Source: Bradyrhizobium diazoefficiens (GTDB lineage Bacteria; Pseudomonadota; Alphaproteobacteria; Rhizobiales; Xanthobacteraceae). From it: a stretch of 64,000 bases of DNA. The position numbers were made by a program, and so were the translations under genes. The notes below the pieces were generated by a model that had not been told where the DNA came from, searched no databases, and saw only the letters and a list, made by a program, of their open reading frames with translations. The DNA lies in NCBI RefSeq assembly GCF_018131015.1, contig NZ_JAFCJJ010000001.1:124001-188000 (forward strand), in the 5' to 3' direction. Shown one piece after another: positions 27,529-35,276 of the stretch. Within the stretch, counting starts at the first letter, position 1; the number at the start of each line of letters is the position of its first letter.

Positions 27529-27538
27529 TTGGCCGGGC

Positions 27539-28099
27539 TCACTTGTCGAAGACCTTGCCGCCGGTGAGCAGCGGGTTGAGGATCAGCGCCACCGGCGCCT
27601 GCGTCGTGACGGCCTGCTTGATCGAGCGGTCGGCGATGAATTCGAGCTCGTCGAGCCGGGTGATGGTGTGGTGCTCCAGCGCCAGCGAATCCAGCACCGG
27701 TCGCATGGTGCGGCAGACCAGCGACTGGCCGTAGTTGAACTCACCGAGCGTGCCGCGCTCGGAGACGAACATGATCAGCGGGATCTGGTAGGGCACCGCG
27801 AGCGAGGCGAGCACGTTGGCAAGCGTGGCAAAGCCCGAGGTCTGCATCAGCACCGCGCCGCGCCGGCCACCCATCCAGGCGCCGGAGACGATGCCGACGG
27901 CTTCCTCCTCGCGGGCAGTGGCAAAGGTGGTGAAGAAGGGGTCGGCGTGCAGGTTTTTGATCAGCGGCGTCAGCACCCGGTCGGGCACATAAGGCACGAG
28001 GCTGATCTCGTTCCGCTTCAGGGTCTGCAGCACGATGCCGTGCCAGCTCCGGTCGCCGGACGCCTCTGTCGCCTGACTATGCTGCTCCGCAATCGCCAT
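27539..28099 (-). CDS. ThDP-dependent decarboxylase, alpha-subunit-like (sulfopyruvate/phosphonopyruvate type)
   Basis: This 186-residue protein corresponds to the pyrimidine-binding half of a ThDP enzyme. It has the activating glutamate in FATAREEEAVGIVSG and the segment AVLMQTSGFATLANVLASL that follows in ComD/Ppd proteins. The ATG at 28099 is preferred over one at 28126 because AGAGGGAGAA precedes it. It is followed by the beta subunit, giving a split ThDP enzyme. It is divergent from a D-2-hydroxyacid dehydrogenase at 28347, which could make or consume the same 2-oxoacid. The intervening 247 bases hold no obvious operator. Confidence 0.82.
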   Translation of the reverse strand: MAIAEQHSQATEASGDRSWHGIVLQTLKRNEISLVPYVPDRVLTPLIKNLHADPFFTTFATAREEEAVGIVSGAWMGGRRGAVLMQTSGFATLANVLASLAVPYQIPLIMFVSERGTLGEFNYGQSLVCRTMRPVLDSLALEHHTITRLDELEFIADRSIKQAVTTQAPVALILNPLLTGGKVFDK

Positions 28100-28346
28100 T
28101 GCGTTCTCCCTCTGGCCGCGTGGCATGCTTCTTGGTGTTTGGTCCGGCGCGGCGGTCCAGCGAACTTGACGGAGCGGGCGGGATTGTCAACATGTCCCGG
28201 CCGGCCCCGTGATCTGCGCCAGATGGCCTGCCGTGGCCGGCATCGCCGTGCCATAAGCGGCGGCAACGAGAAAACGGGAGGGAGGCACGGACGGGCGCGC
28301 AGTGCGCTAACCTTGCGGATGTCCCACGAGAGCCGGAAGGGTCCTG

Positions 28347-29396
28347 ATGTCGGTCAACAGCAAGCGCGTCTTCTACGTCAAATACCTGGCCAACCCGATC
28401 TATATCGACATCCTGAAGGCGCGGCCCGACGTCCGGCTCGATCGCATCGAGAACGAAAGCCCCGAGGACTTTTATGCCCCGATCCTGAAGGCGGCCCATG
28501 TCTACCAGATCGGCGCTGCCCGCGACGAACTCGCGCCGCATTTCCATGTCGATGCCGCCTTCCTGAAGCGCACTCCGAACCTCCTGCTCGTCTCCAGTAA
28601 CGGCGCGGGCTTCGACCCTGTCGACGTTGAGGCCTGCACGGATGCGGGCGTGCTGGTCGTCAACCAGTCCGGCGGCAACGCCCATTCGGTCGCCGAGCAT
28701 GCGCTGGCGATGATGCTGACGCTGTCCAAGCGGATCATTCAGTCCGACCGCCGCTTGCGGCGTGAGCGCGACGTCAATCGCAATGATCTCGTCGGCAACG
28801 AGGTCGAGCACAAGACCGTCGGCATCATCGGGCTCGGCAATGTCGGCCGCCGTATCGCCGCGCTGTGCAAGGGGCTGCTCGGCATGAAGGTGCTTGCCTA
28901 TGATCCGTACCTCACGGCCGAGGTGATGGCCGAGCGGGGCGGGGAGAAGGTCGAGCTCGACGAGCTTTTGCGCCGCGCCGATTTCGTCTCGATCTCCTGT
29001 CCGCTCAACAAGGGCAGCCGCAACATGATCAGCGTGCGGGAGTTCGCGCTGATGCAGCCGCATGCCTATTTCATCACCACCGCGCGCGGCTTCATCCACG
29101 ACGAGGATGCGCTGCTTGGAGCCTTGCGTGACAAGCGCATCGCCGGCGCCGGACTCGACGTCTGGTCCAAGGAGCCGCCGCCGCCGGAGCATCCATTGCT
29201 GCAGTTCGACAATGTGCTGGCGAGCCCCCACACCGCCGGCGTCACCATCGAGGCGCGCCAGAACATGGGCCGCATCGCCGCCGAGCAGGTGCTGGAGACG
29301 CTCGACGGCAAACGCCCGCCGCGCGTTATCAATCCCGAAGTCTGGCCACGCTATGCCGAGCGCTTCAAACAGGCCTTTGGCGTAACGCCGGGGTAG
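28347..29396 (+). CDS. D-isomer-specific 2-hydroxyacid dehydrogenase
   Basis: This 349-residue NAD-dependent enzyme of the D-2-hydroxyacid family interconverts a 2-hydroxyacid and a 2-oxoacid. The nucleotide-binding motif is VGIIGLGNVGRRIA. The catalytic triad region is seen as ITTARGFIHDEDAL (arginine), a glutamate in DVWSKEPPPPEHPL, and the histidine in SPHTAG. Two further conserved pieces are GGNAHSVAEHAL and ISCPLNKGSRNMI. The residue before TARG is T where many relatives have N. It could be a phosphoglycerate-, glyoxylate- or other hydroxyacid dehydrogenase. Its position opposite the split decarboxylase suggests one pathway. Confidence 0.87.
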   Translation: MSVNSKRVFYVKYLANPIYIDILKARPDVRLDRIENESPEDFYAPILKAAHVYQIGAARDELAPHFHVDAAFLKRTPNLLLVSSNGAGFDPVDVEACTDAGVLVVNQSGGNAHSVAEHALAMMLTLSKRIIQSDRRLRRERDVNRNDLVGNEVEHKTVGIIGLGNVGRRIAALCKGLLGMKVLAYDPYLTAEVMAERGGEKVELDELLRRADFVSISCPLNKGSRNMISVREFALMQPHAYFITTARGFIHDEDALLGALRDKRIAGAGLDVWSKEPPPPEHPLLQFDNVLASPHTAGVTIEARQNMGRIAAEQVLETLDGKRPPRVINPEVWPRYAERFKQAFGVTPG

Positions 29397-29513
29397 CGGC
29401 GCGCGAGGTCTGGCCGTGCATCCGCCGTTGGTAACGAGGATGCAAACAGAAAGCCGCGGATTGTAACGATCGCGTAAGCGTGCGCGTATGCTTTGTCCTG
29501 TAGATGAAAGTCC

Positions 29514-29945
29514 ATGGACATACTTTCGATTGCGATATCCGGACTTTCCGCAGCGAGTTTGCGGGTGAACGTCGCCGCGAGCAATATCGCCAACATCAGC
29601 ACGACCGGCCCGCTGCCTGCATCAGGCGGATCGGGCTTGGGCGGTATTGCTCCGACGTATCCCGCGGCTTACGTGCCATTGCAGGTCAATCAGGTCAGCC
29701 AGTCGAGCGGCTCGATGCTGGGCGGCACGGCTGCGACGGTGTCGGCTGTGTCTCCGAGCTTTACTGCGGAATTCGATCCCAGCGCTCCCTTTGCGAACCA
29801 GGACGGTCTGGTCGCGGCGCCGAATGTCGATCTCGCCAGCGAATTCGCTCAACTGACGATCGCAAAGTACAGCTTCATCGCCAGTGCGAAGGTCATTCAG
29901 GCCTACACCGAAACGATGGACTCGCTGCTCGAGATCAAGAGGTAG
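29514..29945 (+). CDS. Orphan FlgC-like flagellar rod protein
   Basis: This 143-residue protein has the N-terminal rod signature MDILSIAISGLSAASLRVNV with ASNIANISTTG. A central Gly/Ser/Pro-rich stretch follows, then a C-terminal helix VDLASEFAQLTIAKYSFIAS..VIQAYTETMDSLLEI, the two halves that form the coiled rod structure in FlgB/FlgC. No other flagellar gene is in the window, so it is an isolated paralogue. The C-terminal helix keeps the A/S-rich heptads, but the usual ASRxYQAN segment is replaced by AKYSFIAS. Ribosome site weak. It may be a relic or have a role outside the main flagellum. Confidence 0.72.
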   Translation: MDILSIAISGLSAASLRVNVAASNIANISTTGPLPASGGSGLGGIAPTYPAAYVPLQVNQVSQSSGSMLGGTAATVSAVSPSFTAEFDPSAPFANQDGLVAAPNVDLASEFAQLTIAKYSFIASAKVIQAYTETMDSLLEIKR

Positions 29946-30080
29946 GGCTGACGTCGGCCGGTGCGCGCTGCCTCTCAAGGCGGCGGGAACCGGCGCCGGC
30001 CTTGATCCGCGTCAAAATCTCCCTCCCCGAAACCACCTAAATGGGACTACAGTGCGCTGCCGGGGCAGCAGGGAGGTCCC

Positions 30081-30293
30081 ATGTCAATCTATGTCGTCAG
30101 GTTCATGAAGGACGTGCTTGGCGAGTACGGGCGGCAGAGCGAGGTCTGCCAGGGTACGCTCGAAATCGACGCGACCGACGAGGACGAGGCCAGGGAACGG
30201 GCGAAGGCGAAGTTTTGCAAGGACCAGGCGTTGCATCACTGGTCGCTGCACGCCGACCGCATCCATGTCAGACCGGCTGACTTTCCGTCCTGA
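30081..30293 (+). CDS. Small conserved-looking hypothetical protein (70 aa)
   Basis: This is a 70-residue acidic/basic protein (MSIYVVRFMKDVLGEYGR, then EIDATDEDEARERAKAKF) with a strong ribosome site (GGGAGG, five bases before the ATG) and a hairpin terminator just after it, so it behaves like a real monocistronic gene. The mixed beta-alpha pattern suggests a compact domain. No function is recognised. Confidence 0.65.
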   Translation: MSIYVVRFMKDVLGEYGRQSEVCQGTLEIDATDEDEARERAKAKFCKDQALHHWSLHADRIHVRPADFPS

Positions 30294-30302
30294 GAAATCC
30301 CC

Positions 30303-30332
30303 AAGCGCGACAGGCTTGCCGTCGCGCTTTTG
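30303..30332 (+). terminator. Rho-independent terminator after the 70-aa gene
   Basis: A perfect nine-base stem (AAGCGCGAC / GTCGCGCTT) has a nine-base loop and runs into TTTTG and a T-rich stretch. It is nine bases past the stop codon. Confidence 0.85.
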
Positions 30333-30426
30333 CTCATTGTTTAGGCAGGCTCTCTTTGAGAACTGCTACGCGCTTTCCTGAACGCTGCCGGTGGCGGAGA
30401 GCGGGCTCGCAGCGTAATGGGCGGGC

Positions 30427-31056
30427 CTATTTGCGGTGACGGCTGCCGAGCGCGGCCTCGATCGTCTCGGGCTTCTCGATCCGTCCGATCAGCATGTCGA
30501 TGCGGTCGCCGCCCCAGAACAGCTCGCCGTTGAACACCATGGTCGGCACGCCGAACACGCCGAGGGCCTCGGCTTCCTCGATGATGCGGTCATGCTCGGC
30601 GCGCGCGGGACCGCTGACGTAAGCCTCGAACTCGCTCGGCGAGCCGTCGCACGATGCAATCACGCCAGTGATCGCCGCGAGATCGTCGACTTCCAGCTCA
30701 TGGCTCCAGAATTTGCGAAACACCGTGTCGTGGTAGGGGCGGAAGAAGCCGTGCGCTTGCGCAAACAGCATGCCGACGCTGGCATAAAAGGCATCGTAGA
30801 TGCGACGCGGCCCCTTCATGACGAGCCCCTGCGCATTGGCCTGGCGCCGCGCGTCCATATAGGCGTAGCGGACCTTGCGCCAGAAATGCGGGGTGCGCGC
30901 CTCGACGGTGCCCATGAATTCGGCGATGCGCAGCGTGTATGGCAGCCATTCGAGCTCGACGCCGTGCGTCTCCTCCAGCGCGAACAGGCGCTTGTTGGCG
31001 ACGAAGGCGTAGGGGCTCTTGTAGTCGGTATAGATGCGGACGCGCGGCCTGGACAT
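30427..31056 (-). CDS. DsbA-family isomerase/oxidoreductase (2-hydroxychromene-2-carboxylate isomerase-like)
   Basis: This 209-residue thioredoxin-fold protein of the HCCA-isomerase/kappa-GST type has the catalytic-site motif YTDYKSPYAFVANKRL, with serine in place of a CxxC pair, and the C-terminal EALGVFGVPTMVFNGELFWGGDR that closes the glutathione/substrate pocket. These proteins isomerise or conjugate aromatic-ring-cleavage intermediates with glutathione. ATG at 31056 is chosen because AGGGGAG lies just upstream; a TTG six bases earlier is less likely. It is the last gene of the acyl-CoA synthetase operon, suggesting a role in degrading a cyclic or aromatic acid. Substrate not determined. 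Confidence 0.85.
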   Translation of the reverse strand: MSRPRVRIYTDYKSPYAFVANKRLFALEETHGVELEWLPYTLRIAEFMGTVEARTPHFWRKVRYAYMDARRQANAQGLVMKGPRRIYDAFYASVGMLFAQAHGFFRPYHDTVFRKFWSHELEVDDLAAITGVIASCDGSPSEFEAYVSGPARAEHDRIIEEAEALGVFGVPTMVFNGELFWGGDRIDMLIGRIEKPETIEAALGSRHRK

Positions 31057-31068
31057 CGGCAAGCTCCC

Positions 31069-32979
31069 CTATGCCTTCGTCAGCTTGTACTGCCGCATAT
31101 CGGGATCATGCGTCATGCGCCAATAGTCGACGAAACGCCATGGCATCGCCGAGAACACGCGGCCGCTCGAGTTGCGGTAATAAGTCGTCATGCCCGGATG
31201 GGTCCAGATCATGGCCTCGTGCTCGGCATCGACCTTGTGGACGTAGTCGTCGAGCACCTCCCGGCGGACGTCGATCGCGGCGATATCGTGCTCGATCATA
31301 TCGATGAGGCAGGCGGAGATGTAGCGGCTCTGGCACTCCGACTGGAAGATCACGCTGCCGCCATGGGCCGGGCCCGAGTTCGGGCCGAGCATGCAGAAGA
31401 AGTTCGGGAAGTCCGGCACGGTGAGGCCGAGGAAGGCGGTCGGGTTGTCGTGGCCCCAGGCGTCGCGCAAATTCTTGCCGTCGCGGCCGCTGATGTTGAG
31501 GCGCGCCGCCATCTCGGTGACCTTGAAACCGGTCGCGACCACGATGATGTCGGCGGGGCGGTGCTCGCCGTCGGCGGTCACGATGCCGTTGCGGGCGAAC
31601 TGGTCGATGCCTTCGGTGACGAGCTCGACATTGTCGCGCGTCAGCGTCCTGAACCAGTTGTTGTCGAGCAGGATGCGCTTGCCATAGGGCGGATAGGTCG
31701 GCACGCATTTTGGGATCAGGTCGGGCCGGTCTTTCAGCTCGGTGAGGATGAAGTCGGTCAGTTCCTGGCGATGCCGGTCGTTGCCCTTGTTGACGGCGCG
31801 CTCCGGATGCGGCCAGGCCGGATCCTTGCGCAGGAAGGGCAGCAGGCCGTCGCCATAGCGCCAGAACATGTTGAAGCGGTACCACTGCACATAGAACGGC
31901 AGATGCGCGAGCAGCCAGCGCGCGCCCTCGGTGATCGGGTCTGAATAGCCTTTCACCGGGCGGGCCCATTGCGCGCTGCGCTGGTAGACGGTCAGCGAGG
32001 CGACGCGGCCGGCGATCGACGGCACGAGCTGCATCGCGGTCGCGCCGGTGCCGATCACGGCGACATGCTTGCCCTCGAGGTCGATGTCGCCGGACCACAA
32101 CGCGGAATGCAGAATCGTTCCCTCGAAGTCTTCTTCGCCCTTGAAGCGGGCACGGGAGGGGTCGTTGAGCTGGCCGATCGCACTGACGAGCGCCGTCGAT
32201 TCAAACGTCTCCTCGCCATTCCCGGTCTTCAGGGTGGAGATCCAGCGCTTCCTTGCCTCGTCCCAGCGCGACGATGTCAGCTCGGTGTTGACGCGCAGAT
32301 GCTCGCGAATGCCGTATTCATCCGCGACCTTCTGAAGGTAGGCGAGCAGCTCCTCGCGCGGGCAGAAATAGCGCGTCCATGCGTTGCGCGAGCCGAAGGA
32401 GTAGGAATAGGAGTGGTTCGGCGTGTCGACGCCGCAGCCGGGGTAGCGGTTGATCCACCAGGTGCCGCCGAGCTCGGCGTTCTTCTCGACGATGGTGTAG
32501 GGGATGTCGAGATGGCCGAGTGCCACGCCGAGCGCGATGGCGCAGACGCCGGCGCCGACGATCAGGACGTGCTGCTTTGCCAGCTTCTCGTCGGCGGGAC
32601 GCTTGGTCCAGCGTGCCTCGCGCGGAACAAAACCCATCTCCTCGCGCATCAGGGGCGCATATTCCGGCGCAACGTTCTCGCCGAGGCAGGCGCGCATCAT
32701 CTTCAGCAGCAGTTCTTCGCCCGGATCGGTGATGACGGGTTTTGGCGTGCCGTCGGCAAAGAGCCTGAGGACCGCAGCGCGGATTTCGTCCTGGATCTCC
32801 TTCGACACCCCGGCCTCGGGATCGGGAATGAGACGGATGTCGCGCCTCGGCAGATAGGGGGGCGCGAGCCAGCGCTCATCGCCGGTCATGTGCACGAGCA
32901 CCATCAGGAGGCAGCGGATGTCGCCTTCGGCAATCGCCGAGGCGAGGTCGAGCGACTTGTGCGGAGATGCGGTGGTCAT
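31069..32979 (-). CDS. Flavin monooxygenase, Baeyer-Villiger type
   Basis: This 636-residue enzyme should bind FAD and NADPH and insert oxygen into a ketone or hydroxylate a substrate. The first Rossmann motif is VLIVGAGVCAIALG, the second VAVIGTGATAMQLV. The Baeyer-Villiger fingerprint FxGxxxHxxxW is present as FEGTILHSALW. GGTWWINRYPGCGVD is also typical. An extra N-terminal region of about 130 residues of unknown role precedes the FAD domain, as in the longer type of these monooxygenases. The start overlaps the TetR stop by four bases and the isomerase follows 12 bases on. A role in opening a cyclic ketone in the same pathway is inferred. Confidence 0.9.
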   Translation of the reverse strand: MTTASPHKSLDLASAIAEGDIRCLLMVLVHMTGDERWLAPPYLPRRDIRLIPDPEAGVSKEIQDEIRAAVLRLFADGTPKPVITDPGEELLLKMMRACLGENVAPEYAPLMREEMGFVPREARWTKRPADEKLAKQHVLIVGAGVCAIALGVALGHLDIPYTIVEKNAELGGTWWINRYPGCGVDTPNHSYSYSFGSRNAWTRYFCPREELLAYLQKVADEYGIREHLRVNTELTSSRWDEARKRWISTLKTGNGEETFESTALVSAIGQLNDPSRARFKGEEDFEGTILHSALWSGDIDLEGKHVAVIGTGATAMQLVPSIAGRVASLTVYQRSAQWARPVKGYSDPITEGARWLLAHLPFYVQWYRFNMFWRYGDGLLPFLRKDPAWPHPERAVNKGNDRHRQELTDFILTELKDRPDLIPKCVPTYPPYGKRILLDNNWFRTLTRDNVELVTEGIDQFARNGIVTADGEHRPADIIVVATGFKVTEMAARLNISGRDGKNLRDAWGHDNPTAFLGLTVPDFPNFFCMLGPNSGPAHGGSVIFQSECQSRYISACLIDMIEHDIAAIDVRREVLDDYVHKVDAEHEAMIWTHPGMTTYYRNSSGRVFSAMPWRFVDYWRMTHDPDMRQYKLTKA

Positions 32980-33611
32980 GGCGCGTCCTGATCTCCCGAT
33001 GCATTGAATAGCCCGCGCGTCATCAGCTTGCGATAGGCGGAGATGACATGGTCGGGCACGGCGGTAACGCCGTCGGCTGAATAGGAGTAGCGGCGGCTGA
33101 GATAGCCGCGCGCACCCATCAGCATGTGGACGATCGCCTCGAACTCTTCGTCGCTATAGTCCGCGATCGCGCCCGCGTGCCGCGCGCGACGCAAAATGCG
33201 GACGTAGGCGGTCGAGATGTTGTCCAGATGCTTCTGGTAGCCGTCAGGCGCGAAGAACTCGGCTTCATTGAGGATGCGCAGGAACTCGGGCACCTCGCGG
33301 ATGAAATCGAAGAAGGCGGAGAAGCGTTCAAGCTCCTGCCGCGCCGCGTGGGCATTACCGGTGCGGGCGCGGATGAAGGCGACCATGTCGAGGCCGATCT
33401 TGGGCAGCAACTGGTCGAGCAACTCCTGGCGGTTCTCGAAATGATTGTAGAAAGTGCCTTGCGCGACGCCGGCCTCCTCGGTGATGCGGGCGACGGAGGC
33501 CTCGGCATAGCCATGCTTGCCGACGACCTTGGTTGCCGCGTCAAAGATCTTCTGCTTGGTCCAGGCGTTGCGCTCGACCCGGTTGAGCTTTGTCACCGTT
33601 GCTTGCGTCAT
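32976..33611 (-). CDS. TetR-family regulator
   Basis: This is a 211-residue TetR protein with an N-terminal helix-turn-helix (TKQKIFDAATKVVGKHGYAE, ARITEEAGVAQGTFYNHFEN) and an all-helical ligand domain. It overlaps the stop of the acyl-CoA synthetase and the start of the monooxygenase by four bases each, so it is made with the enzymes and can feed back on them. A palindrome with eight-base arms in the promoter region at 35145-35169 is its likely operator. The ligand could be an acyl-CoA formed by the pathway; this is inferred. Confidence 0.92.
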   Translation of the reverse strand: MTQATVTKLNRVERNAWTKQKIFDAATKVVGKHGYAEASVARITEEAGVAQGTFYNHFENRQELLDQLLPKIGLDMVAFIRARTGNAHAARQELERFSAFFDFIREVPEFLRILNEAEFFAPDGYQKHLDNISTAYVRILRRARHAGAIADYSDEEFEAIVHMLMGARGYLSRRYSYSADGVTAVPDHVISAYRKLMTRGLFNASGDQDAP

Positions 33612-35101
33612 TGCGACGTCTCCAACTCGGCGCGAAGCACGCGCTTGAGAACTTTTCCAGACGGATTGCGGGGGAGGGTGTCGCGGATGACGAGCTGCTT
33701 CGGCACTTTGAAGCTCGCGAGCCGCGCCCGGCAGTGATCGGTGAGGGCAGGGAGTTCGAGGCTCGCGCCTTCGGCCAGCACGACGATGGCGACGGGACGC
33801 TCGCCCCAGCGCGGATCGCGCAGGCCGATCACGGCGACTTCGCGCACCTCGGGCAGATCGTAGATGACGCGCTCCACCTCGGAGGAGGCGATGTTCTCGC
33901 CGCCGGAGATGATCATGTCCTTCTTGCGGTCGGTGAGATACAGGAAGCCGTCGTCGTCGAGATAGCCGACGTCGCCGCTGCGGAACCAGTCGCCGAAGAA
34001 GGCCGACGCCGTCTTTTCCGGATCCTTCCAGTAGCCGCGTGTGATCTTCGGCCCGCGCAGGCAGATCTCGCCATTGACGTCCGGCGGCAGCCTGTTGCCG
34101 TCCTCGTCGCGGATCTCGATCTCGACATGGGCAATGGCGCGGCCCGTGGAGCCGATCTTCTCGATTTCGCGGCCCGCCTCCATGAAAGTGTCGCCGCCGA
34201 CCGTTTCGGTGAGGCCATAGGCGTCGATGTAGCGCGCATTGCGAAAGAGTTGCGAGAAGGCGCGGATGCGGACCTCCGGCGTCTTCTCGCCGCCGCCGAT
34301 CGCCCATTTCAGACTCGACACGTCGTAACTGTCTCGCGTGAGGCAGGTGAGCATCGCGGTGGTCATGACCGGGGCGAACCAGGCCGCGTTGAGCTTGTCG
34401 TCGGCGATCGCCGCCAGCGCCGTTTCCGGCTCGAAATTGCGTTCGACACGGATGAAGCCGCCATGCCAGAGCACGGCGATGCCCGGCAGATCGAGCGCGC
34501 CGACATGATAGAGCGGGCCGACGACGAGGAGGCGCGTATCCGTAGTCAGGGACAGCGCGATCGTCTGGTCGGCCGACTTCCAGTAGAAATTGTCGTAAGT
34601 GAGCATCACGCCCTTGGGGCGGTCGGTCGTGCCCGAGGTGTACATCAGCCGCATCAAGTCGGACGGCAGGCGGACATGCATCGGCGCCGGGCGCGCATCC
34701 CCCGCAAGATGCGTGATGCTCTGCTGTGCGGCGTCGCCGAGCACGACGATCGGTGCGCCCGCCGCATTCGCAGCCAGTTCCTCGTCAACGATCAGGAGCC
34801 GCGCGCCGGCATTGCCGGCGATGTAGCCGACCTCGTCGCGGGAGAGGCGGAAGTTGATCGGCAGGAAGACCGCGCCGAGATGGCTGGTGGCGAAGACCAG
34901 CTCCAGGAAGGCGGCGCTGTTCTTCATCAGCACGGCGACGACATCGTCTGCGCCGATGCCTTTTGCCGCGAGCCAGCCGGCCACTTTCCGGATGCGCGCG
35001 TCGAAGGCCGCGTAGGAAATTTCCTCGCCGCGATATTTCAGCGCGGGACGCTGCGGTGATCGCCGGGCATGAAAGGCGATGAAGCTCGAAAGGTTGATCA
35101 T
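33608..35101 (-). CDS. Acyl-CoA synthetase (AMP-forming)
   Basis: This 497-residue adenylate-forming enzyme activates a carboxylic acid with ATP and CoA. The ATP motif is LMYTSGTTDRPKGVMLT, the second is DAYGLTETVGGD, the third WFRSGDVGYLDDDGFLYLTDR, and the catalytic lysine segment near the end is LPRNPSGKVLKR. The N-terminus (MINLSSFIAFHARRSPQRPA) is that of FadD/long-chain or aromatic acyl-CoA synthetases. It is the first gene of the four-gene operon and probably creates the CoA ester used by the later steps or sensed by the TetR protein. Acid substrate unknown. Confidence 0.92.
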   Translation of the reverse strand: MINLSSFIAFHARRSPQRPALKYRGEEISYAAFDARIRKVAGWLAAKGIGADDVVAVLMKNSAAFLELVFATSHLGAVFLPINFRLSRDEVGYIAGNAGARLLIVDEELAANAAGAPIVVLGDAAQQSITHLAGDARPAPMHVRLPSDLMRLMYTSGTTDRPKGVMLTYDNFYWKSADQTIALSLTTDTRLLVVGPLYHVGALDLPGIAVLWHGGFIRVERNFEPETALAAIADDKLNAAWFAPVMTTAMLTCLTRDSYDVSSLKWAIGGGEKTPEVRIRAFSQLFRNARYIDAYGLTETVGGDTFMEAGREIEKIGSTGRAIAHVEIEIRDEDGNRLPPDVNGEICLRGPKITRGYWKDPEKTASAFFGDWFRSGDVGYLDDDGFLYLTDRKKDMIISGGENIASSEVERVIYDLPEVREVAVIGLRDPRWGERPVAIVVLAEGASLELPALTDHCRARLASFKVPKQLVIRDTLPRNPSGKVLKRVLRAELETSQ

Positions 35102-35144
35102 TCTGCGGTCTTTTGGGCCGGTTTTCGACCTCGTTTCCTCCTTC

Positions 35145-35169
35145 GATGAATTCTGACTCGTAATTCATC
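35145..35169. promoter_or_regulatory. Candidate TetR operator in the divergent promoter
   Basis: Perfect eight-base arms GATGAATT (35145-35152) and AATTCATC (35162-35169) surround nine bases (CTGACTCGT). It sits in the 175-base gap between the acyl-CoA synthetase operon and the Liv transporter, where the TetR protein encoded at 33611 would act. The size and arm spacing fit TetR sites. Both flanking operons could be controlled through it. Confidence 0.7.
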
Positions 35170-35276
35170 TCTGGCTTGACGTCACCCCCCGCCCTCTGAA
35201 ATGTTTGATAACACGGAGACGAGACGATCTCCGGCAAGGGACCAGGAAAACGCCGACCCGAAAGAGGGAGGGGAAA

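Noticed and set aside
35130..35144. Perfect AAGGAGG ribosome site on the minus strand (35136-35142)
   Set aside because: No start codon follows at usable distance; it is about 40 bases before the acyl-CoA synthetase ATG, so it probably has no role.
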